This document shows positions 23,037 through 35,400 of a stretch of 64,000 bases of DNA, in pieces. The translations under genes were made by a program, and so were the position numbers. The notes under the pieces were generated by a model, which saw only the letters and a program-made list of their open reading frames with translations, had not been told where the DNA came from and ran no database searches. This stretch comes from Ampullaceana balthica. Its lineage: Eukaryota > Mollusca > Gastropoda > Lymnaeidae. The stretch's first letter is position 1; each line of letters starts with the position of its first letter. The stretch lies in contig CALYLW010000315.1 in NCBI GenBank assembly GCA_944989445.1, positions 549,497 to 613,496 of the forward strand, in the 5' to 3' direction.

Positions 23037-23442
23037 GTAAGTACTCGTGTAACTTTAGCAGAAACATCACCACAGTCAGACACACCTAACTAAATGTAAC
23101 CACCATGCCATACACATTACACATATAACCATGACAAGATGTCCTCACTTGCCACGCGTCTGCATCAGAGTCACGTGACAGGGGGTTTGTTGATCACTGG
23201 ATAACGAGATCAAAGTATGCCCCCCCCCATTTCCACCCACCAATTGTATCCCTAGTGGCTTTTGTCTCTACCATACTTGGCTGTAGCCATAAATAACAAG
23301 GTGATAAATCCTTTTGAGGGCGACAGTGGGATATGAACAAACTTTACTTTTTTTTGTTTCATTTTTATTTTAGCTGTCTAATTCTAGTTTCAAATCCTCC
23401 GGGAAATACCTGCGCGCGCACGCAAGCACGCACACACTCACT

Positions 23443-23481
<39 letters not shown>

Positions 23482-26400
23482 GCTAACAACTTATAACACG
23501 TTTCAAAGACAAACAAATGACAATGTTTGGTTGTTTATTGGTGAATACCCAATATATACAAGTGTCACGATGCCTAGTTTGGAATGGAATGGTGGTTTGC
23601 ACTGCTGACTAAACAAATTAATATTGAAGTTTTACATTTTAAATTGATGCATTTTAAATAGAGTCGTTATTTAATTTTATTAAATTATTTTTTTAAAATT
23701 ATTATTTTTTTAAAAAGTTTATGTTGCTAGTAGTAAGGGAATGACAAAAGCCTTTAAATGCATTCGTAGATTTAATAGATTTTATTTATCTATTTTAAAT
23801 TTCTTTTTTATTATGTCGTGGATATTTGGCATTTTAAAAAATAATGTCATTGAGATGACGTAAGGCATGAAAAATAATGAAAATGCTTTGTAACGTTTAC
23901 ATATAGGCCGGATTACACTACAGAGCTTATTCATTCAGCGCAAGTCCTGTCCTATTTAAAGTTATTTGTGACAGCTTGAGAACATCTGTGGCTTGATGAC
24001 ATTGAAAAAAATAAAACAAATTATGACTTCAGAAAAGAGAGTTCCAGTGATAACTCTGGGTGGGGAACATTTTCTGAGAAGACTTTTGGTGACTTAAAAT
24101 TAAAATTGTTCGGGATCCCGTTACGGCGTTACAGGAATCCTTAGTCCTGACGTCACCACTGACTAAATTAGAGACGGAAATTCCATTTTCCCATCTACAT
24201 TATACATGTATTGCTCCTTCCTTAAAAAAAAACAAACTTACAGTTCGCCCAAGGGCAAGGCGTCCGCCACTAATTAGCTTCAAATTCACGACGCCGATAA
24301 AAAAAGACAAAAAAAAATATATATATATAAAAAATAAATAAATCATGTCAGCTTCCACCAATGCCCGAAACAACCCCCCCCCCTCCCGCCAAGCCTTTTG
24401 TTTTTACGATTGAGCCACATCTTGCGAAACAAAGATTCTAAAGTAGTAACGTAGTATTGTGTTATTAGTTAACTAGTTGTGTATCCCACGCCTGGCTTGA
24501 TACAATGAAATTACTTGACAAAACGTGCGCCTAGTAAACATGTTTAAACGATTTAATTAACTGCTCCCCCCCCCTTTTTTTCCAGGGGTCGTAAGCGCAG
24601 ACTTCTTTTGAGCCCCTGTTCTATAATTTGTATATTGAGATTATTTCCCTTAAAGCAACATAAATAATACGCATTACGCATTAGGATAACGTACCGACCA
24701 CCACCACCACCACACACACCGAAACCCCCAGGAGTGAGATGTACTGTTACAAGTCTAAGATTAATTAAGCTATAAACATTTCCAGTATAAAATTCAAGTC
24801 TACTCCGTATTGTGATTATGGCAGCCCAATAATGACGTCATCCAATACTCTTACTTTCCTTATCTTAAAGAAATATCTGTTAAGTGACGCAGCACCCCGA
24901 TTTTATACCTACTCAACCCCTTTTACCCTCGATTGTTTTAGACCCTTGTGGTTACAGCTTTTGTAGCCACGGAGCCCCTTTCTTTTTCGGGTGGCCTTTT
25001 CAATTTAATGTGGGTCATTTTCTCAGGACGCCTGTCGACTGGGGCCGATTTGTCATGGGGCCGATTTGACGCGACGTACTTCAAACGTCTTTTGAAATGA
25101 AGTGCTAGCGAGAGATGATAGACGCAAGAGCGCTTCAGTAGAGCAGTTTTTTGTTTTTAAGATAATGTCAATCTCTTTGATACGACAATGTTTAATTGAA
25201 TTTTATCGGAGGAAATTGTTAAACCCTGTTCAGTTAGACATTATCTAAAACAATAATAAAGAAAACAGGGGAAAGGGGTGGTGTTGGTTAGGGTGGGTGG
25301 AAGGTTTCTTTTGAACCGATAGTGACGTCAGTGTAACCTATTTACATATTACGATGCATCATAGAAACTATAGAAATTATAGGCCTGTGCCTGCTTGATT
25401 TGATGTACGTCTTTCTTCGTCTGAACGAGCTCTCATACTTCTACCAATTCCTAAATTACGGTTTTAAAATGTTTTTAAAAATAGATGTTTAAAGAAAATA
25501 TATTAGTTCATGGAGCCCGTTTCAACATTTTCAGCGGTTTACAATCCGGGAACAGAGGTAAAGACACCCCCGTCCCAAATAAGGCACGCCTTTGAACATT
25601 TATTTTTAAAAAGATCCGGGGTAAGATGTTTATTTCAAATATTGAATACGCCATGGCTGTTATTGTTATGGCTGATAGCAACAATACGCCATGGCTGCTA
25701 TAGTTATAGCTGACATCAGCAATACTGTTATAGTTATAGCTGACATCAACAATACTGTTATAGTTATAGCTGACATCAACAATACTGTTATAGTCATAGC
25801 TGATTGCAACAATACGCCCTTTTAATCACTGCCTTGAGTAGGTAGGCGCTATGAAGAATTTAAGACCCAAAAAAAAACAACCTAAAAAATGCTGTTCAAA
25901 CTCATATTTATCACATATCAAATTTAATATGTAGTATGTAGTCCCTAAAATCTTGTTAACTATTAATTCAAACCCGCCAACCATGCTTGTGAAACTTTTT
26001 TCTTAAATTCTGAATTATGTTTTAAAAAATGTTTTGAACAATAGGTCTCATAGCACAATATATATTCATGCATTTTATTTCCTGGTCCAGATCCTACAAC
26101 GATGAACGCCTGGCAAGACTTGTGCAAGTGTTTGATGGACGCAAGTGGCCAGTGGTCAGTCTTTTGTTCTAACTTACTGTAACTTTGGTTGTTATGTGTG
26201 ATTTGTGTGTGAATGAGTGAGTTAAGGAGTGTGTGTGTGTATAAACCAGGCCTTAAACTGGACAGCCCGGAGATCAAATGAAAACATTGGTCTTTAAGAG
26301 GATGTCTCAAGCAGAGACTTAACAGTGGGCGAGACCCAAGCAAGGGCTTTAAAGCGGGAATACCACTGGACCACTGCAACATGAGGAGCTGTGGAGGGGG

Positions 26401-29400
26401 GAGAGGGGTGTGTCTATTTTTAGATCCTGGGCAATAGTATAACAGTCCTAACCTTGATGTCAGTCCTGAATTTTAATTTTCTTGTTGTTGGCTTTGACAC
26501 CAGTGTCGGAATTATAACAGAAGGCGCTTCAGTGTTAAGATGAAGTGCTGCTACGGTGGGTCTGCGTGTTAGCGACTAAGTACTGCTACGGTGGGCCTGA
26601 GTGTTAGCGACTAAGTAGTGCTACTGTGGGCCTGAGTGTTAGCGACTAAGTACTGCTACGGTGAGCCTGAGTGTTAGCGACTAAGTAATGCTACGGCGGG
26701 CCTGAGTGTTAGCGAATAAGTACTGCTACGGTGAGCCTGAGAGTTAGCGACTAAGTACTGCTACGGTGAGCCTGAGAGTTAGCGACTAAGTACTGCTACG
26801 GTGAGCCTGAGTGTTAGCGACTAAGTACTGTGTCGGTGGGCCTGAGTGTTAGCGACTAAGTACTGCTACGGTGAACCTGAGTGTTAGCGACTAAGTACTG
26901 TGTCGGTGGGCTTGAGTGTAAGCGACTAAGTGCTGCGTCGGTGGGTCTGAGTGTTAGCGACTAAGTACTGCTACTGTGAACCTGAGTGTTAGCGACTAAG
27001 TCAAGTACTGTGTCGGTGGGCCTGAGTGTTAGCGACTAAGTACTGCTACGGTGGGCCTGAGTGTTAGCGACTAAGTAATGCTACGGCGGGCCTGAGTGTT
27101 AGCGACTAAGTACTGCGTCGGTGGGCCTGGGTCTACACTTAACTCACTTTCTGTGTTCAACTTATCAATAAATGATCGTACTGGCGTAACATTAACATTA
27201 GTGTTTCATTTTTTTTTAAATTTAATTTCAAATGAAAGAATTATTTCAATATGACAGTGAAACTCAGTGCATTAGGGAAGGGGTGTAATAAAGTGTTGGG
27301 GGTGGGTATTATGTTCAGAATGACCTAAATGTGATAGCGTGAGAACCTTAAATCAGAATCATGACAGGTGACAAAGAGTCCAAGCCGAAAGTTGAGAAGA
27401 GGGGGCAAGGAACGGTTGTTGGGGCGTGAATGGGGAGGGAGGGAGGGGGGTGGAAGGAAACAACGGTTTCCGTGACCTGGACCTGTGAGGTGGCTCGGTA
27501 CGGGCTTTTGAAGGGGGGCGGGGATAAAACATTCCATTGTTGCCGAAAATGGACCGTCTGTGTGGAAGTCGGGAATGTCCGCTCAGAGGCGAGTGCAGAT
27601 TGGAGTCACCGTTTGGACCCAGTGTCAGACAAGGCTGAGTGTTGTACTGGGCTGAGTGTTGTACTGGGCTGAGTGTTGTACTGGACTAGTTAGCCAAGGG
27701 ACTGTGCCGACTGTTGGACCAGTTTATTAGAGATTGAATTAGGTAGATCATTGTTTTCTTTTAATAATTCAAAGTCTAGTCATGGGTTAGACATTACATG
27801 AAAATAGCAATTGTTAGTATGCATAGTTTGTCTATAGAAAGTCTAAGGTAAACTACCTCTAGGTCTACACGGGGTATAGGATAAACAAGCTACTAGGTCT
27901 ATAAGAAGTCTGAGGTAAGCTCCTACTAGTTACTAGGTCTATAACTATAAGAAGTCTGAGGTAAGCTTCTACTAGTTACTAGGTCTATAACTATAAGAAG
28001 TCTGAGGTAAGCCACTAGGCACTAGGTCATGGGCAGATTAAGATTGCACGGGGCCCCTGGCTGCAATCCCACCATGGGCCTGGTCCAGTCACCTATATTA
28101 TACAATATAATACGTTTGGGGACCTTAAATCATTGGAGGCCCCTGGCTTTAGCCCAATCAGCACCCCCCTTAATCTGCCATTGGTCTATAAGTAGTCTAA
28201 GGTAAGCTGCTACTTGTTACATGTACTAGGTCTAGAACTATAAGAAGTCTGAGGTAAGCTACTATTAGGTCTATAAGTAGTCTGAGGTAAGCTACTACTA
28301 GTTACTAGGTCTATAAGACAAGAAGTCTGAGGTAAGCAAGTAGGTCTATAAGAAGTCTGAGGTAAGCTACTATTAGGTCTATAAGTAGTCTGAGGTAAGC
28401 TACTACTAGTTACTAGGTCTATAAGAAGTCTGAGGTAAGCTACTACTAGTTACTAGGTCTATAAGTAGTCTGAGGTAAGCTACTACAAGTTACTAGGTCT
28501 ATAAGAAGTCTGAGGTAAGCTACTACTAGTTACTAGGTCTATAAGAAGTCTGAGGTAAGCTACTATTAGGTCTATAAGTAGTCTGAGGTAAGCTACTACT
28601 AGTTACTAGGTCTATAAGAAGTCTGAGGTAAGCTACTATTAGGTCTATAAGTAGTCTGAGGTAAGCTACTACTAGTTACTAGGTCTATAAGAAGTCTGAG
28701 GTAAGCTACTATTAGGTCTATAAGTAGTCTGAGTTAAGCTACTACTAGTTACTAGTTACTAGTTAAGACAAGAAGTCTGAGGTAAGCAAGTAGGTCTATA
28801 AGTAGTTCATGGTAAGCTTCTACTAGTTACTAGGTCTATAAGTAGTCTAAGGTAAAATACTACTAGTTACTTTATCTATAGGAAGTCTGAGGTAAGCTAC
28901 TACTAGTTACTAGGTCTATAAGAAGTCTGAGGTAAGCTACTATTAGGTCTATAAGTAGTCTGAGTTAAGCTACTACTAGTTACTAGTTACTAGTTAAGAC
29001 AAGAAGTCTGAGGTAAGCAAGTAGGTCTATAAGTAGTTCATGGTAAGCTTCTACTAGTTACTAGGTCTATAAGTAGTCTAAGGTAAAATACTACTAGTTA
29101 CTTTATCTATAGGAAGTCTGAGGTAAGCTACTACTAGTTACTAGGTCTATAAGAAGTCTGAGGTAAGCTACTATTAGGTCTATAAGTAGTCTGAGTTAAG
29201 CTACTACTAGTTACTAGTTACTAGTTAAGACAAGAAGTCTGAGGTAAGCAAGTAGGTCTATAAGTAGTTCATGGTAAGCTTCTACTAGTTACTAGGTCTA
29301 TAAGTAGTCTAAGGTAAAATACTACTAGTTACTTTATCTATAGGAAGTCTGAGGTAAGCTACTACTAGTTACTAGGTCTATAAGAAGTCTGAGGTAAGCT

Positions 29401-32400
29401 ACTATTAGGTCTATAAGTAGTCTGAGTTAAGCTACTACTAGTTACTAGTTACTAGTTAAGACAAGAAGTCTGAGGTAAGCAAGTAGGTCTATAAGTAGTT
29501 CATGGTAAGCTTCTACTAGTTACTAGGTCTATAAGTAGTCTAAGGTAAAATACTACTAGTTACTTTATCTATAGGAAGTCTGAGGTAAGCTACTTGGTGA
29601 GAGCCACTTTGGAATGACCAATAAATTTCTATAAAGTCTATGTCTATGTGGGCGCCCATAAATTATTTTTCTGGTTGATTTAATTTGAAGTCCTTATCAC
29701 CACAGTTATTGCGTACAGAATTAAATGACAAAGTCCTCAAGTTGCTGACACAAGATCAAACAATCCGAAGAAATAATTTTAGCTTTACATGTGTTTCCTT
29801 TCCAGAACTTCTGGCAGAAGTATGCTTTTATTAACATAAAATTTAATTTAAGGAAAAGTTCAAAATATACATATGTAAATTAAATATTTCATCTTTAAAG
29901 TTCACGGTTTTAGAACCACTTGATATGCTCCATGTTTACAAGAGTTCTCAATCAGTTCTCTTACGAGTGGCAGCGCGCTCGACTGGCGTACCGATGTTCA
30001 CGAGTTCGAATCCATGTGAAGGCAAGGATTTGTTCCCGGGGCCTGGGGCGCCCCAGAGTCACCCAGCTCCGAATGGGTACCTAACATTAGTTAGGCGGCC
30101 GGGTAATGCGTGGAACCCTCATAGCCGTGGCCTGTGAACGCTGCATCACTTGCCAACAGATCATCCGTCATGGTCTGTGGACGCAATTATCTTCTGCATA
30201 GAAGGAGCGTCTGTATAGATGAGATAAGATTATTATTAATATAAACAGCTAATAGATTTGTTTAATTTGTGTTCAGGTCAAAGCTGTGGATGTTTACATC
30301 CGTCCTGGGGACAGTGTTCACAAGATCTCTCAGACTGTTTTAACAGAACTTGGCCTCAGGAAGTGGAGGTTAAATAAGTACACACTAGCCATTGGGACAA
30401 CCCATGGTCATGGTGAGTTGTTCTTTCACTGTACCATTCACCATTGTTAGGTTTGGTACTTTTAAATCACTACAATAATATTCACCATTGTTAGGTTTGG
30501 TACTTTTAAATCACTACAATAATATTCACCATTATTAGGTTTGGTACTTTTAAATCACTACAATAATATTCACCATTGTTAGGTTTGGTACTTTTAAATC
30601 ACTACAATAATATTCACCATTGTTAGGTTTGGTACTTTTAAATCACTACAATAATATTCACCATTGTTAGGTTTGGTACTTTTAAATCACTACAATAATA
30701 TTCACCATTGTTAGGTTTGGCATTTAATATTCAATACAGCAATTCACAATATCATTCATCCTTGTTAGGCTTGGTACTTTTAATTCATCATATAGAATAG
30801 GACTGCGATAATGATAAAGCTTTTAAATAAAATTTAAAAAACACACAAAAATTGTGTAATGAAAACAATAAATTTGAGCTTTATTATTAAACTAAAACGA
30901 CAGTAAACGTTTCGGTTAATGCCTTCATCTGTACAATAAACATAAAATATGTACTTACATAAGTAATAAAATTATATTTAAATTCTTAAGACATACTATA
31001 TCATTAAATAGTTCTGTAAAATAAAAGATGTGGGTGAGAAAGATGTGGTTGTGTTTTATGAATACTGGACAATTATCTATAGACTAGGTTTGATATTTTA
31101 TTCCTTTACTTCAGTGTTCACTTTCAAGCTAGGCTTGGTAGTTCTTAAATCATATAAAACAGGCCTATTAAGGTCTCAATCACCTAAATCAGCCTGGTAC
31201 TAAGTGTCATAATCTCTATAGCTAGGCCTAGTACTTGGTGCCTAAATCTCTATAGCTAGGCCTAGTACTTGGTGCCTAAATCTCTATAGCTAGGCCTAGT
31301 ACTTGGTGCCTAAATCTCTATAGCTAGGCCTAGTACTTGGTGCCTAAATCTCTATAGCTATGCCTAGTACTTGGTGCCAAAATCTCTATAGCTAGGCCTA
31401 GTACTTGGTGCCAAAATCTCTATAGCTAGGCCTAGTACTTGGTGCCTAAATCTCTTTAGCTAGGCCTAGTACTTGGTGCCTAAATCTCTATTCTGTTACT
31501 TTTAATGGTTTTAACAGTCCTGCTGATATTCACTTAACCTTGTTACAGATTTTCTCTTTTACTTCATTGTTTGGTTATTACCTAATTGTTGTATCTCATG
31601 ATATGAAATTATTCATGTCCAAACTCTTTTTTTGTCATTATCTGTTTCTCTCAAGGTATTTGACTTTCAATATACCGTTTTTTCTTTTTTTGTTTATGTT
31701 CCCTTCTAGGATATAATTATTTATCTTGAATTATTTTACTGGAAGTAATTTTTTTTCTGTATTATTTTAACTATAGTTTATAAAATCTTTTACTCAAAAG
31801 ACAGTAGTTGGACGTGGTACAAATGTTCAATTCTCACATATTTCTGTTCACAACGTTCTAAAGATAAGGTAACTATTTTATATCCACATTTTCTTATTTT
31901 GTCCTCAGTGGTGGCATTTTTAAAGGGCAATGATATCATCCTTAAAGCATTTTGTCAGTGTCTGGCTAAAGAAAAATGTATTCTACTGATCAAGAAGCCA
32001 TCCCAAGGCTCCAAAAAGGTTTGTTGAAATAAATTAGTCGGGTTATTTTATTATCTTATCTTATACATTACACACCTTCTATACAGAAAATTATTGCATC
32101 CTACATTTATCCATGGTTTATGTCTACTCTTGCATTTTTATAATGGTTTTGAGTATTGAAAGTGTGTTGGTTTTCTTGGCTTGTTCAGGCAACCCATTCC
32201 ACACCAGAATGCCAGAGGGGAAGGATGGGAATTTGTTTTTGTTCTTGCAAATGGAACAAGAAAAGTGTTTTATTCCTATGTCTATCTGAATGTTGTATTA
32301 GATTGTTATTGCATTGTAAAATAATTCATATAGGATTAAATCCCATGTCTTCAATTCCCATCTTCCCTGAGCCCATGTTTCCATTTCCTCAGTCCTCCCA

Positions 32401-35400
32401 TGTTTCATGGACTTTTTGTTATTTCCAGCTATTTAAGACCAAGCTGAACATGTCAGATACACTGCTGTACACACGAGACAGGGGCACTGACAAACTGACA
32501 GGAAATCTTACAAGTGTAAGTAATAATAAATACAGACAGCACTTTAGTAGATATTTTGAAGACATCAACATTAAAAATAAAGAAAAATAATGAACGTAAT
32601 TTGTTTTAATGATAAGCTTTGAAAATAATATTTGTTCACCAAAGCAAAACGTTTTTTGTGTCTTGGACCTCTGTCCCATTATTTACATAATTTCTATATA
32701 ACTATTTAAGCAACCAACAATTTGTTTATGTTTTCATTTACACTCCATTCTTTTTTTTTACTTTTAAGTGTTTAAGATTTATTTAAGTAGATGATAGACT
32801 AAGTCAAATTTGCATTATCTTGATATTTATAATTGTTTCTATCTGGCAACAACCCTTACCTGTCCCCAGAGCACACAGAACATGTTCCAGTACCAGCTTG
32901 ACAACAAAGACAAGAAACAGGTTCCCAAAACGCAGCAGTCCAAGAAGACATTTGTTCCTATTCCTGAACTTGGGATATTCACCCCAGAACAACATGTTCT
33001 TCACAACGGAACATTTGCCCAGCACTGCCATCTTGGGGATGTCCGCAACAATAACTCCTCAGAGACCATCCACAACACGGATCGTTCAGTGGACTCGTCA
33101 CTCGACGACAGCACCAGCAGTTACGGGTTCAATCACTCCAATCGTCTGCAGAAGAGAGCGAACCATCAGAAGTATGACGACATATACCACAGCTGTATGG
33201 ACCTTTCTGGAACGAATGAAGCTGCAAAGACAGGAAACGTTGTCAGGATGGATTCGTTTCAAGTGAAGCCCATCAGGGAAGATAGTGTTAAACTTGACTG
33301 GGGTCTGAAGTCATGCTCTTTGAATGACATGAAATCAGTCTCAGCAATGACGTATAAAGATTCCCATACATTGGTGAGCGAAAGGCAACAGAACTCTCAA
33401 ATGTTACAAAGTTGTAGAGACAATCCTTACAGCAATGGATCAGTTAACAGAAAAAATGCTAAAGTGACCGTCAACAGCTACAAGGGTGGAGGCTGCAATT
33501 ATGAGAGAGAGAGAAAAAATCTTCCAGCCCAAACAAGAGAAAGTGAGAACCACAATTTCTGTTCTCAGAGCAGTGATTCTCACACTGGTAATCATTACCA
33601 GTCAAGTGAGTACAGGTCTGATCACCCATTGCGCAATGGTCATCGATCACATGGTCAACAAATAAATACTGACCAGTGCAACCCTCATCAAACTAACACT
33701 GACCAGTGTTATGGGTTGAGTGACAAACACACTTTTAAATCTCAGAAGTCATCCGGTCATCATGAAAGATTCAGCTCAGAATCTCAACAACCAAAGTTTA
33801 CGTCACTCCCAGACCACATGACCTCTGAAATGACGTCTTGGGTGAGTCAGCCAAGCCATAGTCACAGGTCATCTGGTTTTGTTCTACAAAGGAGTGAATC
33901 TATCCATAGAGAGGATTCCCCCATGAAACCAAAGAGGAGTTTGCCGAGTGTCCCGGCCACCGATGGCTCAGACAGAGTTAAAAAGTTAACAGAGCTCATG
34001 AAGTCGAGGATGGCTGTCAGGAGTAACTCACAACCAAAAACTACCCTGGAGGGTTCTCAAACTACCCTGGAGGGTTCCGACACTTACCAAAGAGAAAAGC
34101 TGTCAGAGCGTTCAAATTTGGTTCATGAAAAAAATGTATTCCCAACCAACCAATCAGTGAATAACTTGGACCAAAGGGATTTTGTTAAAAGGGCGAATGG
34201 TCAAGTGGTTGGTTTCATGTACAGGGAAGATGGCCCTGACCTCAACTATTCTCAGATTGTGGGGGAGGGAAACTGGAGAATGCAAGACTACAATTTAGGG
34301 CAAGTAAGAGCCGAGCCTTACATCAATAGATGTGGAGATCGTGCCAGTGATGGATTGTCTCACAAGGGTTACTTTGATCAACCTTTGAGAGGCAATTACT
34401 TGGAGGAGGCACCAATCCTTCATGCCGATCACAGCAGTGACTCCGCCCACACGTCTGCCACCAGCGCAAGCGTCCTGGACTCAGGGTACACAACCAACAG
34501 TGAATCTGATTACATAAACCAGCAGGACTTGCCGATCTTCCACCCACACCCCACATCCCAGTGGGACAGCAACGGTAACAGGCAGGATTACTTAGACAGT
34601 AGATTTGTTTCTTCTCCCATGTCCCAGGGCTTTCAAAATTGCAACACTTTAAACAGGAGACAGTCCAACCTTTTAAGTACCCACAGGTTCGGGAGTGTCC
34701 AAAATATCAGCAGTGCCCAGGCTCACGGCAGTCCTAAAGATTCACACGGGCGCGTGAATTCTAGACAGCGAGAAAATCAAGAAAACTTCAAAGATATTAA
34801 CAACAGCACAAACACTATTCATTATCCTGAAAGATATTCCCATCACTTTCAGGCCCGTAATCTCCCTGAACAGGAAATTTACAAAAGGTCAACGCAATCC
34901 ATCAACCTAAATCACAAACAATGTCTTCCGACAACTCAACATGGCCAAGAAGGTCATGGCCACATCAGTAAGCCTGTTGTTGTTGGCAGGTATGGTGACG
35001 CTAATGGTGAGCTGTGGGATCAAAACAATTCAAACAAAACTGACCGCACAGCAAGGCTTCCTAATGGTGCCCCAGGAGGTAATGACAGACACTGCAGCAA
35101 TTCTTCACTTTATTCTAGTATGCAGAAAATCTCATTATTTGAGATTGTTCAGAAGTTTGATTTGATACCCGTCCACATCAGACTCCCCCCTCATCTCTCC
35201 CTGACGTCACTTCTGAGTCTAAAAGTGGTTCCAGTCAGCAGGGTCATGAACATCTCGCTACAGAAAAAACCGGCCAATATTGGAGGCCCTCGTTCAGCAT
35301 TTACACCTGTTAGGAGTTTAACTTCTCCTGATTCACCACCAATGGCAGCACTGATTGGATTCCTCAATGTATCTTGGGATATTCACAAGTACAGCTCACT

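Larger units (their letters stand above)
23037..26090 (+). other. Intron with CA repeat and 30-bp repeat
   Basis: Intron bounded by GTAAGT and cctggtccag. It carries an AC microsatellite, AT-rich sequence and the 30-bp array at 25644-25815. No additional exon recognised. Confidence 0.6.
26155..30276 (+). other. Intron dominated by two tandem arrays and a SINE
   Basis: A 4.1-kb intron. It contains the 35-bp array, a G-rich stretch at 27255-27545, the composite splice-donor-like array at 27836-29595 and the tRNA-SINE at 29958-30235, which ends about 40 bases before exon 3. The frame on the minus strand at 25963-26382 overlaps exon 2 antisense and is not supported. Confidence 0.6.
30413..31908 (+). 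other. Intron with two minisatellites
   Basis: Contains the 44-bp array starting 24 bases after the exon, and the 34-bp array. Between them (30740-31180) is AT-rich sequence with no recognised feature. Confidence 0.6.

Noticed and set aside
25963..26382. 139-codon minus-strand ORF
   Set aside because: It runs antisense across the well-supported coding exon at 26091-26154 and has no recognisable domain.
29958..30030. Functional tRNA gene
   Set aside because: The A and B boxes are present, but the body does not close into a tRNA acceptor stem and continues into a SINE that recurs at 37444.
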